From Glebionis coronaria (lineage: Eukaryota > Streptophyta > Magnoliopsida > Asterales > Asteraceae): DNA of 64,000 bases. The stretch lies in assembly GCA_025667525.1 (NCBI GenBank), contig CM046878.1, positions 96,301,237 to 96,365,236 on the forward strand, read 5' to 3'. Under the pieces are notes generated by a model. The model was given only the letters and a program-made list of their open reading frames with translations, searched no databases and had not been told where the DNA came from. Position 1 is the first letter of the stretch. Each line of letters starts with the position of its first letter. Position numbers and translations under genes: made by a program. Of this stretch, positions 22,901 through 35,931 are shown in pieces.

Positions 22901-25423
22901 TTGTAATGAACATTATGAGTTTCACGTGATGTCGTTTGGATTGACTAATGCACATGTAGCATTCATAAATTTGGTGAATCACGTGTGTAGGCTGTAATTT
23001 GATAAATTCATGCTCGTGACCATTAAGGACTATTTGTTTGTTTATAAGAATACGAATGAGTTAATAATTATTTATAGATTGCCCTGAACTGGCCAAACAA
23101 TTAAAAATTGTACCTTGAATAATTAACATAAGATTAAAGACTTAATACTTTACATGATTTAACCGTGTGATTAATAGATAATGGAAGCTATATTGACTTT
23201 TCAAATATTAGAACCATTAACGCTTAGGGATTAAAAACTTAATCCTTTACATAAAATGACCGTTAGATTATAATGGTAAGATGTATGCATATAGACTCTT
23301 CAAAAATTAAGAGCCCTTTTAAGACTTTGGATTTTATCAAAAAGAAAATGGAAATATGTTTTGACAAATGTTTTAACAAAGGATTTTAAGGGATTATTCC
23401 CTTATACACAAACCATTTAACTAAACTTCTGTTTAGGGGTAAATGTTTGTGTATACTTCTAGACAACTTAAGAGGAATTGAGGAAACTATATAACTTATC
23501 ACTTGAAATTTGAAACGATACCTTTTGCTTTTCAACTAAGGAAATTTTGACCAAAGTATAACCAAAGATTTTTCAAACATTTACGAATCTTATTAATTAT
23601 TTTCAATAAATCAACAAAAATTGTGTTAACTAAATTCAAATTTATTTTGAACTTTTTATATAATTGGTCGAACCAAGAAATTTAAATTTTTTTTACGTTT
23701 ACGTTTCATAAAAATTTAATAATTATTATTTAATTAATTATAATAATTATCGACGCTTTAAAACGTCAGATTGAAAAAAAAACGATAAAAATGATAAATG
23801 AGACGAAACTAAAACTTAGAAAATATAAAGAAAGGTGAACGTAATTACTGACGCATAATATAGAAAGAATATCTAAGTGAATTGTGGACATGATAATTAT
23901 ATCATCAGGAGAAAGTGAATGTAGATACCGACACATTATGTATAAAAGATAAAGAATCAATTAAGATGTATTTCTTGATAACGACGGTGCAAAATAAATT
24001 GCCAAACAATATAAAAATATCCGATGACTGTAAAAAGGATAATATAGATAATAAAAAGTGGTTCACGGCTAATATGAACCATTAGAATTGAGAAGCCGAT
24101 AGCATTAAATGTTTTAAAAGGCCACTTGTGGTTACCTAAATATGGAAATTGTGAGAAATAGTTATGTTGGAATTTGTAAGTATAAGTATTCTATTTATGT
24201 CATTTATGACTAAAAGTATCTTTGTCTGAAGAAGTTGTACTAATGGCAAATTATGAAGGCAGACACCGCCTCATACATTAGTAAACGTCTAGCTATTGCA
24301 AAGGTCATCATCTGAATTTGATTCGATTTGGGTCATCGTCGACAGACTGACCAAATCTGCTAATATCATTCTCGTTAATGATAGAATCTTGATGAAGAAA
24401 TAGACTCTTTTATTTAAAGGAGTTATGTAGACATAGTGTGCCTGTATCGATCATCTATATATCAAGATCCTCGCTTCGCATCGAATTTCTAGAGATTTGC
24501 TCAGAAATCATTGAGAACGAACCTTGATGAGAGTACTATGTACCACCCCAATCGAAGGGACGAGGTAAAGTAACGATACAAAGTAATATAAGTGCTGTTT
24601 TATGTTTGAATGATTGACCTTTGGTAATAGACCGTATAATCGTTTTCCCTTGAAAAGATTATCATTGATAACTATCGTATTAGGATCGAGATCTAATCTT
24701 GTTAGGATCTAAATCTTAGAGCATCTGTAAGCAAGAGTTGAGACGGAGACATCCGACATACACCCATTGTGAGTTGGACATGTCTTTTAGGTTTGAGGTT
24801 TCCTATGATGGCAAACCTAACCTTACAAAATACCCGACCCGCGAAATCTGAAATGATTGTTGAAATTAGGATCTGATTATTGACTGCCAGTAGTGGGCAA
24901 GAGGTTATGTGAATATGAAATGTAGATCTTGAAGTACCAAATGGGTAGCGAAGTTATGCCACAATTTTTAACCTTGGGAAAAATGAATTCATGATCTGAC
25001 AAATCATGGGATATAAGTCCCCGTTGTTTGGGACCATTGAGATGATGTAAAAGTTGGGATTGAAAGGCATATAAGCTGGATCTACCCTAGGACTTCAAGA
25101 ACTGCGTAAATTATGTTTCGTAAATCGAACTTGATAAATATCTATCAAGTTAAAAATCTGAATTCTTCTTGATAAATTTTAGATCGGCGAAAAGTTGTAT
25201 TCATCAAAAACCCGTGAACATCATGGATAGAGAAAGTAAGTCAACATTAAGCCTGATCTTATTCCCGTAGTTGTGTTTGATGAAACTCGCGTATTGTAAT
25301 GAATTACACTTGTGAGAAAAGGCCGAATGTGGAGGAAATACCCACATGGCTTTAACTCTATAAGAAGCGAGTAGTAAGGTAAGATGATCTTTGAGGACAA
25401 AGATCCTGTTTAGTGGTAAATGC
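19911..25423 (+). pseudogene. Decayed gypsy gag-pol interior
   Basis: No long frame survives, but islands in the right order are legible in shifting frames. Near 20175 there is a gag-like start (MTSIVTSNPNSPSKLIEAIL). Near 22510-22590 is the protease-RT linker (LPLRQVEIGIDY). Near 22913-23040 is the RT block FHVMSFGLTNA..FINLVNHVC with the catalytic FIDD region degraded. Near 24322-24360 is integrase [12 protein letters not shown], and near 24490-24560 the last part of the integrase core (STMYHPQ). Stops and frameshifts are everywhere, so the element cannot supply its own proteins. An RNase H island was not identified. Confidence 0.78.
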
Positions 25424-28400
25424 TGTGACAATCCGTCAATTTATGGTTGATATTTTATTCTCAATATTTATTTGAAAACATTATTTTAATGTTACAATAT
25501 GAACTCATATATTTTTGGGAAGAAATTTGGACTTACGTCTTAAAGTAGCATCGACTACGTCTAAACCGGAGGATTCAACGTTACGTGCTTACGTTTACAT
25601 ACACCGTCTATGGTGACAGTCCGACATTTCAGAAAATAAATTTGTCTGTGAATATTATTTTGGAGTTTTAAATTTGTGTTAGTTCATAAACTCACAAATT
25701 TACGAGAAGAGATTAGGACTTACGATTTTATTTTAACGTCCTTTACGACTAAACCGGAAACCTTAGGATTACGTATTTACGTTTTCGAACTCCGTTTTTG
25801 ATGAGACAATTTTTATTAGATTCGTTTTGTGACGTTGATTCATAATTTATAAAAACGTTTTTCGTAAAACGACCCGCGGGCACGCAAATCGAGGAAACTA
25901 GAATCGAGGAATACCCGTAAATTAGTGGGATGAGACAAGTTTACACTTGCCCCACCCCACTAACATGGGACGGCCAAACTAGGTACTCAACACATGAGGT
26001 GTCAAGTTTACAAGCAACTAGCAACACTTGTTGCTAAAGCTTACTTTGTAAGCTACATGTACATCAAAACCATGTAGCTAAACCACTTCACACACACACA
26101 ACATGCAAACCACCATTTTCTTCCATCTCTCTCTCAAATTCCGTCCTACCCTACACATAAACACCCCATTTTGATCTTGATTTAACCATGAAATCCCATG
26201 TTATTCATATACATGTTGATGACCTTTTGAAGCCCTATTGATTGGTGCAAGTTATAACATCCAAGGAGGAGTATTCATGGTGTCTTAGGGCTGATTTTCC
26301 ACAAAGAACTCATGAAGCATGGTGTTCTTGAAGATGGTCATGGTTGTCCACAAGTTTCTCCATCAAAAACCATGTTCAAATCACAACCTACATCAACTTG
26401 GTGGTATAAAGATTGTCCTCCTCATCTTCTTGTTATTTTGATTATGTAAACATGTATTTTATTTCCTATTTTATATGTATATGATGATTATATGATGATA
26501 AAAATGTTATGTGGGGATTTGGTGTTGATAAACATGATTAAAAAGGTGAAAAACCATAAGAAACAAGGTTAAAATCTTGGTTAAATTTGTTGGCTGTATA
26601 AAACAGTAAATAAACAGGTCATGGACTGATAAAATGATGAAGTAGAATCCATTTACAGTAAGCTATGGGTCTTGTACACATGTGAGAGTTGGCCATGCAA
26701 TGGAATCATTGTAATGAGTGAGATATGATCAAAACAAGTTTTAGGGTATAAATCTGAGGTTACTGTTTTGGACGATTTTTAGAAAATACTTAAAGGATGA
26801 TTCAACAGTAGCTATAGAAGAGTTAAATGTAGCACATATCATGTAGTTTATGTGATAAAAATTTGAGCTTCTATCTCTATGTAGAACTCAAGATATGGCA
26901 GTTTTGGTGAAAGTGAAGATAAAAATCAGATTTTTGGAAATTAAAGAATAATACTATTATATAGGCACTCAAATTTTAATAGTATAAATTATAATTAAAA
27001 CCTACTAACTCATGAATTTTATTTATATAAATATGTACAATGATAAATAAGTGGACATTTTATAAAAATGGTAACTTGTTATGTTTTATAAGATATAAAA
27101 CTATAAACATGATTTTTACGACTTTTTCGGCTATTGCCGTAAAATTAACGTTTTTGTTAAATAAAACTTAGATGGTTGGACCCGTCTAATGAAAACTTTA
27201 TAAAACTTATATACTGATATATAGACATGTATAACAAGTAAAAACCGATAAAAACCCGAACTATAGGACATACGGACATTAACGAGCTAAGTAAACATAT
27301 TGGACTAATAATTGGAGTAAATAAGTTAAACTCTTATAAAAAGAACTTATTGGGCTTAACCCATTTGGGTCCAACTTGTAAAGTTTAAGTACTGATAATA
27401 TAAGTACAAAATAGATTAAAATAAGTTAAATAACTTATAATAAGCTTGTTGGACTTAAGACACGTAAATGGGTAAAACTAGTAAACTAATATAAAAGTTA
27501 TCGACATATAACACTAAAATGATTAAACGAGAATATGTAAACCCACTTGATCATCATATATATATAATCATCATATGTATACATACTTGTTATTTTTATA
27601 ACTTCATTGGACAAACGTCTAAGACCGAGCATTATTTGTCTAGGTTTCCGTGATTGAAGCACGTACCGTACGTCCGAATTGCCGATAACCCGCCTTCCCA
27701 CATCAACGTGAGTTCATAGCCTCGCACTCTTTGAAATGTTTTTATAAATGTTTTATAAACCCGCGAGGGAGATAACATGTTAGTTTTATAAAATAGGACA
27801 CCATTTGTCCCGATTGTTTGTTTATTGATTTTGGACCCGAATGATTGAATGACCCGATTGTATGACCCGATAAATGATTAATGGACCCGATAGATGAAAT
27901 AAAATGGATTATTAAAGTTAGGTTATGTCACTAAAAGTCCCATTAGCATGAATTGTGAACTACCGGGAGTTGGTAGACGCTTATGCATTTAATAGTACTA
28001 TTTGGGGACGATCACCCCAGTTCGCGCCTTAACGGTTGATCCCCGTCGTGCCACATTGATTGGTAAGCGAATTTATGTATGAGAAGATTTCCATAGCGTG
28101 ACCTTTGTGACGACACGCTACTTTAGATGGGCAAAATTGGTATCGGGTTAGCTACCCGTTGTTGGTTTAGTAAGGTAACAATGTCATGCGGCTTATAATA
28201 ATCCAAAAACTAACGAAATACTACTAGACGCTTCGAATTACGATGTATTGCCTGACTAGCAATACTGGGTCATACTATAGATATTATGTTCGTGTTTTGG
28301 TTTTCATAACCATATTCATATAACGGTTTTTATTTGAAATTATACGAAGTCATAAGACGTATTGTATGATGTTTTTACGACATTGGCTCGTATAATGAAC

Positions 28401-28909
28401 TTTAAGGCAAAATGCCTATATTATGATTTTCGATAAGGATTTGTATAAAAATGACTTTGGCTATTTTATGGCCTATTACAAAGATTTGTATAAAATGATA
28501 TTGGCTATTTTACGGCCTATTATAATGATTTGTACGAATTGATTTTTGGTACTAATTTTATACCAAAGTTATATTGATGGAATTTATTAAACTCTATGAA
28601 TTCACTCGGCGTTATCGCTGACCTTTTCTTTTAACATGTTTTATCTCAGGTACTTGAAGGTAATTCTCGGGAAGACGACAAGAATTCATGGCCCGCACTT
28701 AAACAATATTTTCCATTCAAATACTTTGTAAAACTTTGTATGAAATAATATGACTTGGGACCGATGTAACTTTGATATTTATGAATGGAAATGATTTATT
28801 ATTAAACGACGCGATTTTTATGCGTTGTCTATGATGTGAGTAATGTGCTATCCCGTAACACCAAATAGTCTTCCGCTGTATTGAGTTGTATAAATTTGGG
28901 GGTGTTACA
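25424..28909 (+). repeat. Right LTR of the 12.5 kb gypsy element
   Basis: 3,486 bp, same ends as the left LTR. The preceding polypurine tract is degraded (TTTAGTGGTAAATGC). It is followed by target duplication CCAAA. Confidence 0.92.
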
Positions 28910-29415
28910 CCAAAGGCAAAGTGGAGAAGTACAAGGCAAGACTTGTGGTCAAAGGCTACAAGCAGAAGTATGGGATAGACTACGAAGAGGTATTTTCTCC
29001 TATTTCTCGCTTAGAAACTATAAGGATGATTATTTCTATTGCTGCTCAATATAGGAGGAAAACCTACCATTGGACGTAAAGTCAGCATTCCTAAATGGAG
29101 TTCTAGAAGAAGAAGTTTATGTGGAGCAACTAGAGGGATATGCTACCAAAGGGCAAGAAGGTAAAGTGATAAGGTTAAAAAAGGCCTTATATGGTCTTAA
29201 ACAGGCATCCCAAGCTTGGAATAATAGAATTGACAAGTATTTCCAAGGGCATGGTTTTACAAATGCCTAAGTGAATATGCACTTTACGAGAAGTTTGAAA
29301 TTGGAGGTATATTGCTCGCCTGCTTGTATGTGGATGATTTGATATTCACAGAAAATTCCCAAAATATGATGGACGAGCTCAAGAAGTCAATGACGATGGA
29401 GTTCGAGATGACACA
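28910..29415 (+). pseudogene. Copia reverse transcriptase core (block 3)
   Basis: Reads [42 protein letters not shown], then a one-base loss near 29070 shifts the frame, then [44 protein letters not shown], a stop at about 29268, and LLACLYVDDLIFTEN with the catalytic YVDD intact. The frameshift and stop make it non-functional. It ends in ACACA (29411-29415), the target duplication of the third insertion. Confidence 0.87.
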
Positions 29416-30468
29416 TAATAAGTGTGAAAACACTTATCCTTTTGCCACTAAAATCAAGGAAAAACAAGACCTAATCGTGTGTTTTATATCATAAATGTCG
29501 GAATTACGCGTGGTTTTGTGTTCTTGTGTTTAAATAGGTACAAATGATCAAAAGAAAAGAAAACACGGGATTTCACGGTCAAATGTCGAAGGAAAGTCAA
29601 GAAAAATCCAAAGACAAAGTCAAAAAGACAAAAGTGTGCCCAAGTTCAAGTAAATCGACACGGTTTTGAAGATAATTTCAAGAAAACCGAAATCGAGCTC
29701 GATTTAGTGGATTAAATCATTTACGAAGATAATCGGCACAAGTGGGTCCCACATTCAGACTAATGGGCTAACAGGCCCATTAACAATAACAAGTTAACTC
29801 CTTTTCACCAAAAGCCCAACAAAAGCCCACACTTCATTTTTTTTGGACGGATGGGCTAAATGGGTTTCAAGCCCAAATCCATGTACAAGTTAAAAAAAGA
29901 AAAAAAAAACGTGGAGTGTAAAATGGGTTTTTGATGTCCATTTAGTTTATCAGTGTTTGAAAGAATGAAGAAAGTTTAATTAACTTTCTTTTGGTCAAAA
30001 AGTTTTTCTCAACCTCACACACACGTGTCAACACTATTACGGTTCACTCCCCACTTCATTAAAACGAATTTTTTTTATCCCACCCCCCATTCATTCTTTA
30101 CGATACAACCACAGTGAATCTCACTTTCACTTTCTTTCTCTCCCATCTCAAACAGCCACCATCTTTTTACCTTTTACCCAAACCCTAAATCACCCCATCA
30201 CTAAATTATCCATCAAAAAAATTGTGGGTTTTTATCCACCCATTTAGTTCACATCAAAAGAAATTAAACCCCCAATTTTTCGGAGGCATCCACTCATGGT
30301 GATCCTATCTCCACCGTGGCACCCCTCTTTTATTGTGATGGCCCAAAAAAATCCACCTTGGCAATCCATGACACAAGATTGATCTCAGCCGTTCGATGTG
30401 AAGAAAAAGAGAGAGAAGAAATCAACGATCAAGATTGGAGAACGTAGGCACCAAGTTTAGGGTTTCTC

Positions 30469-30476
30469 TATAAAAA
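30469..30476 (+). promoter_or_regulatory. TATA box of the left LTR
   Basis: TATAAAAA within GGTTTCTCTATAAAAACCCC, conserved in the right LTR at 36986-36993. This is a likely start signal for the element transcript. Confidence 0.55.
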
Positions 30477-31454
30477 CCCCATCAAGAGATGAAAAGAAAG
30501 TCCATCTTTTTCCTTAATTTTATTTTACTGTTTTTTTTAATTAGGAGTAGAGTAAATTAGTTTTAATTTTATTTTTGCAAATTAGATTGATAGGTTTATT
30601 GTAATTTTCATTTTCCAGTTTTGTACCTTTTTATGATTAATGAAAAAATTAGTTTATTAAATTCTCTTCTCCTTTAAATTTCCGATTGAATTTAATCCTG
30701 TTTTTAGTTACTGTTAGCTTTTCTTTATTATTCGATTATAAATATATAAAAAAAGAGTACTACTATTTGGATCGAGTGTTACTGTTATTTGGTTCGTTAG
30801 TTTTGGTTCGAGAGCTTAATGTTTATGACGTTTGATGATTCGAAGATGGTGTTTGTACTCGGTGACAAAGGGGGCACAACGCCAACCTTCGGCTCAAAGG
30901 CTATCGACAACTAGGTTCTCATCTCTTTTCATTATTTTCGGTTTTAGTTTTTATATATTTGTTAAGTCTGCTTGTGTCCTGTTTTGTGATGTTCGGATGT
31001 GCTCTTGTTTAGTACTGTTATTGTTTCAGTTCTTTTTATTTTAGCTGCTTAATTTTATAGAATAATGAGTTTGATAGATTAGTTTAGTTTAAGTTTAATT
31101 CACTGTTTTGAATGTCAGTTTGATTAGGATCACTTATTGCTGCGTTGTTAGTTTGTTTCCTCCCCTAGAATTATTTGCTTATTTGCTAGTAGCTATTTGT
31201 TTCAGCTTATCATATGCTTAATCTGCTTATTTTAATTTCTGTTTAGGTCTATTTTAGTTATCTTTTTGTCTGTTGATGCAATTCTCGCCTGTTTAGCTTA
31301 TTTGATTCGATATTGTGCTTAGTTTACTAGATTGCTTATTTTGATATCTGATGTTCTGTTTGTTCTAAATATACAGATGCATTTTATTTGTAGTATTTCA
31401 AAATAAAGTTCCATAAAAGTAAAAATCCAAAATTAAATTAGCTAAAAAATTTTG

Positions 31455-31526
31455 TCTGTCGAAGGTTTCGAACCCTCGACCTCTCGTTCCATACCAAGCG
31501 CTCCAACCATCTTTGCTGCACCCCTT
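31455..31526 (-). other. tRNA-like segment in the LTR (copy 1)
   Basis: On the minus strand there is an A-box-like GCAAAGATGGTTGGAGC, an anticodon-arm-like stretch, then GAGGTCGAGGGTTCGAAACC with a T-loop TTCGAAA and box B GGTTCGAAACC. The acceptor stem does not pair, so it is not a functional tRNA gene. The hairpin at 31458-31480 has one mismatch. Confidence 0.45.
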
Positions 31527-32087
31527 TTTGTGTTTGGTTTTGCAACAGTTAATTAATATAGGTTTTTTTTATTAGTGCAGTTTATTTTAATTAGTTTTAA
31601 ATATAAGTTTTGGTTTAATTAAAATTTTAATATAAAAGTTTATTTAAAACGTTTCCGTTATTCAGTTTTATTCAAAATATAAAAAGACAAAAAAAAAATT
31701 TATTTACTTTCTTTAAAATTTTAAATTAGTTTTAATTTACTTTGATTTAAAATAGATTTATTTTAAGTTTTCAAATTTAGTTTTAAAATTAGTTTTATTA
31801 AGTTTTCATTTAATTTTAAAGTTTTATTAAAAGTTAAATTTTGTTTTCAAAATTAGTTTATAGAATTTTAGTTTCAATTTAAATTAGATTAAATTAGTTT
31901 TTTTTTTTAAATTGTTTAGATAATTTTTAAATAGTTTTTAATTAAATAGTTTTAGTTTAAAATTCCAACAATTTACGTTTACCAAAAACAAAGTTTAGTC
32001 GTAACGATTAATTGGAAATCAATTCGAGTCGAGTCGAGGAACGATAATAGAAATATAAAAAAGGGAAACAAAACCTCTTTTTCAAAA

Positions 32088-32105
32088 TGGCGCCGCTGCC
32101 GCTTC
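32088..32105 (+). promoter_or_regulatory. Primer-binding site of the 9.2 kb element (Athila/Tat type)
   Basis: TGGCGCCGCTGCCGCTTC, three bases after the LTR. It resembles the TGGCGCCGTTGCCGGGG sites of Athila/Tat elements and differs from the tRNA-iMet sites of the other elements here. Confidence 0.75.
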
Positions 32106-32482
32106 GCTCGTACGATTGACGATTTTTCGTGAAGACGTTTGGAATTTGGGATCCGTTCTTCTTGAACGTTACGTTTCTTGCAACAAAATCAAAAATACAA
32201 AAAAATCAAAAACTTAAAAATTCAAAAAAAAAAAAAAAATTAAAAAATCACAAAAGCAATTTCTTTGCTAAGAATTGCACCAAAAAAATTAAAAAAATCA
32301 AAAGTAATACTTTTTCCTAAAGGTATTACACCAGAAATATTACGTATTAGTGTTAATTTTTAGTTCGATTTCTTTCGATTTTTCTTATATATATATATTT
32401 TTCTAAAAAATACAAAAATATTATTCTTTATCCTCTATTGTGTTTAATTCTTTTTCTCAACCCCTCTTATTTATAATTCTTC
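32106..32482 (+). other. Leader of the 9.2 kb element
   Basis: A/T-rich untranslated leader with poly-A runs (near 32226) and a TATATATATA run near 32389. No gene is seen. Confidence 0.5.
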
Positions 32483-33942
32483 ATGGATTTGTCTTGCGTT
32501 CGGTGTGGGAGACCATGGCTCGGTTTTCCAATATGTCCATGGTGTACTTGTGCGAAGTGTGGTTCCGATATCGACAATACACAATTTGGATTTTGTCCAT
32601 TGTGCAATTCTAGAAATTCGTACTTCTCCTCTTACACAAATTTCTCCCCTCCTCCCGTCTATGACAATCCCTATCCTCAACATGCACCGGGTTTTTTTCA
32701 ATACCCGTGTTGCAATCATTGTGGGGGCCCTCACGATACTTCTTATTGTCAACCGATGAATTATGAGCCACATCCGTGCTATAATTCCAGTTTTCAAAAT
32801 TTTGAACCCCACAAAACTCCGTCGTTCATCAACCTTCTTTTAAGGGACAAAGCACTTGTTTGGATGAAATTTTAGAACGCTTAAAACAACTCAAAATTAG
32901 CTTGCATGACGAATGTCAACAAGAGCAAGTATCTACTCTTAGTGTTTCTACTCCTCCTCTTGTGCATTCTTACTATTATGATGATGACGATGAGACTACT
33001 ATTTCTTGGAGTGATCTTTGTGCTCAATGTCCTAGTGCAATTGTAATCCCTTCTCTTAATATCCCAAATGCATCTAAGGATCTTGATACATCGAGTGAGA
33101 TTAGCGATTTTGGGCTCGACAAATTCTTTGATGAAGTTTGTGATGTGCCGACTTTTGCTGAGCTTACGGACACGGTCGTTCCGCTAGTCCATGATCACAT
33201 ACTCATAAATCCAAATGCGATAATTGATTCTTCCAATAAGAGTTCTATATGTGGTGAGTATGATGATTTCGTCTTCGAGCCCGAGATTAAGGAAATTATC
33301 GACCGAGAGCTAGCTCTTTTACCTCCACTTCCACCTACAAGTGAGGTCGATTTTTCCAAAATCGAGGCCGAACTTGATGAGTTGGAACGTCTTATTTTTA
33401 ATAATGACGAACCAACTCACATGACCACGCATCCTATTCTCGAGGAGTTACCTAATAAACACTCCTCTAATGAGAATTACGTTTACCACATTCGTGAGGA
33501 TTTAAATTATCAACAAATCCCACAAATGAATGATGGTTTCGTACTTGATCGTGATCTCTTCGAGAGAATTTCTAAAATCCTTAATGAAGGGAACGACAAA
33601 CCTTTGTTTGACGAGCCTATCTATGATGAAGAAATCGAAGAGATTCACGGTCATGAGGATGAATGCTTTGACCCGGGAGGTGACATTGACCATTCTTTGA
33701 TTGATACCTTTACGGCTTTGCCGAATAGTGACCGTCCATTGTCTTTGGGGGATGACAATTTGTCTCCTTTACCCACCCCACCTCCCGTGGATCACGACCT
33801 CACATACTTTTCGTATGTTGAGAGGACCTTTTTACCTTCTATGACTTATCCTCCTGCCTCTCATTTATTATGTTCATCCGGGACCGAGGACAAGATCTTT
33901 GATCCCGGTATCACATTCGAGGCTTCCCCATGGACCATTTAA
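32483..33942 (+). CDS. Cysteine-rich/acidic protein of the non-autonomous element, split by one-base frameshift
   Basis: The first frame (32483-32875, 130 residues) opens MDLSCVRCGRPWLGFPICPW and has four CxxC pairs followed by a knuckle-like CNHCGGPHDTSYC, so zinc binding is likely. The second frame (open to 33942, 360 residues from codon 32860) is acidic, rich in Asp/Glu/Pro, with repeated short D/E blocks. The second frame stays open upstream of 32860 and reads SVVHQPSFKGQSTCLDEIL directly after FEP of the first if one C is restored in the C-run at 32807-32810. They were therefore probably one protein of about 490 residues. No gag, protease or polymerase motif is present. I associate similar proteins with Asteraceae repeats; the function is unknown. 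Confidence 0.65.
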
Positions 33943-35931
33943 TTCGGGGTCGAGTCAGGCTCGTGACTCGGTTAACAAAAACAAGCGCTTCTCGGGAGGC
34001 AACCCGATGATCTATTATTTTATCTATTTTCTACAATAAGTGTAGGGGGAGCCGTGTAGGTTGTTTGTTTTGTGTGTTGTGATTGTGTAGGTACATGTGC
34101 TTTGATGATCCACTTTTGGTGCTTTTGACGAGACCCGTGTTCCCGTGTTTCCCGTGTACCCGGTTCCTTCGATAAGTTTTTGCTATTGTGATTCAATCTT
34201 ATAAACGAATAAATGTAATCACTTTAGTTGTCCCTTCCTTAGCTCGATTTTAAACAACGTACTCAATGTCCTAAGTGCAGGGGAGTTTATTCACCCACAT
34301 GCTTAAACATTGAGGACAATGTTTATGTTAAGTGTAGGGGGGATTTCTATCGAAATTTTAGTGGCCTTTTCCATGAATTTGACCTCATTTTACCGGAAAA
34401 TTTTAAAAATTTTCAACATTTTTCAAATTTTTGATCTATTTTGGCCTAGTAGTATTTTTATTTATTTTCTTTCCTTTTATTATCGCATTGTAATAATTTC
34501 CATTTCAAGAATAAAGTCAAAATAAATAAATAAAATGGTTTTAACTAGTTTAGATATCTTTGATATATTAGGCCCGTTGTGAATATTTTGACTCAAACCG
34601 AGTATACTTATCTAAGTTTACTCTAGCTAGTATCCTTAACCATATGGACCTTAATTGGTTTATTAGGCTAAGCATCCACGAGTCTCATTCCTTGAGATTT
34701 TAAATTGTGGAGAACGAGAGATGATAGAGTTAATTATAAGTTCGGTATTCTTTCATTAACTTATGTGAGTTAGTTATGAGCTTTTTCTCCCATCACTTGT
34801 TAATAAATATATTTGCAATAAATAAGGTTGTACGATTTAAAAGGTTACTTAGCTTCTAGCACAAGATCGTTTAAAAGTTGCTCGATATTAATTAGAGTTC
34901 ATAGCCAAGGCATAACTTATTGAAACGGGACGCGAAGATTGGCTTATCCAAAAAGGCCCTAACAAGGCATGAGGATACCCGAGTCCAAAAAGGCCCTCAC
35001 AAGGCATGAGGATTCACTTTTTTCTAAAGATCCTAAGATGATGTGAAGATCATTAATCCAAATCAATATGAAGGATCAAGACACTCGACGAGAAGCAATT
35101 ACTCCCCTAAAGATCATGGAGAAGTCTATCCAAAAAGACCCTAACAAGGTATGAGGATAAATAGATCCAAGTCCGAAAAGGAGGCGGATCGTTGTATATC
35201 AAAATCCTAAATAAAGAAGAGGATAAATGAAGAAGTCGTGGTCAACGTTTGAAGCATCTTTCACTCCTTATGAAGATGTATACCAAAATGAAGAGAAGAC
35301 CATAATTTCAAGATCGTCTCCCAAGATTTGAAGTTTGAAGTACAAGCCAAATATCGGTCCGAGAAAGGTCTCAAATCGTGAAACGAGTTATGCCAAGATA
35401 TGAACTTTTTGAGGTTTCGAGAAGCAGTTTTAAAAGATTTTGTCCTTTAGCTAACTATTGATTAAATCGTCCCACTTTATTTTCGGCCTTAATAAACTAG
35501 CGAAATAAGTAAAAAATGTATCCTCGTGATCATTCAAGACAAAAATAAAATACAAGAGATACACCGTAGGAATAAGGGGGTCTAAGTGATTAATTAAACC
35601 ACATGAGTAAGTGTTAGTAGTGCTAACTTATAATAACAATGATCTCGTTTTTGAGCTTGGTTTGGGGAACGTGAAACTTGAGGGTGATTAATATTCATGA
35701 CACCAAAGCCCTAATTTAAGTCTTAGATTTCTTTACAAGTTTCTTCCATCAAATAATTTCAAAGTTAATAAATATCACTTTTGTCTCCTTTTAAGTTTTT
35801 TATCTTTTCATCGTAGTAGTAGTGGTAATAGTAATAAAGGCCGAGATGGGTTATTAATGAGAAAAATGTAACTTTATGTTTTAAAATTATGCATTGCATG
35901 AGGTCATTGCAATGGTCAAGTGTAGGGGATT
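33943..35931 (+). other. Non-coding 3' interior of the 9.2 kb element
   Basis: Contains AAGCGCTTCTCGGGAGGCAACCCG (33983), a hairpin ACATTG-AGGA-CAATGT near 34306, and three purine-rich AAGTGTAGGGG tracts (34035, 34327, 35918), the last being the functional polypurine tract next to the right LTR. Three copies of CCAAAAAGGCCCTAACAAGG or close variants lie between about 34945 and 35155. No coding region is recognised. Confidence 0.7.

Larger units (their letters stand above)
16384..28909 (+). mobile_element. 12.5 kb gypsy element, near-identical LTRs, decayed interior
   Basis: Two LTRs of about 3.5 kb (TGTGACAATCC..GGGGGTGTTACA) flank 5.5 kb of interior. A perfect target duplication CCAAA lies at 16379-16383 and 28910-28914, and removing the element restores the copia frame [22 protein letters not shown]. 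By eye the LTRs differ at only 1 to 2 percent of positions, plus one extra 20-bp unit in the left copy near 18840. The interior has recognisable but badly broken gypsy pol in plus orientation and no open frame of useful size. Confidence 0.92.
29416..32084 (+). repeat. Left LTR of the 9.2 kb element
   Basis: Starts TAATAAGTGTGAAAACAC and ends CTCTTTTTCA. It contains a TATA box at 30469, a tRNA-like segment near 31455-31526, and long A/T-only runs in its last 500 bases. Confidence 0.9.

Noticed and set aside
31455..31526. Functional tRNA gene
   Set aside because: The T-arm and box B are good but the acceptor stem does not pair and the anticodon arm is poor; kept only as a tRNA-like segment.
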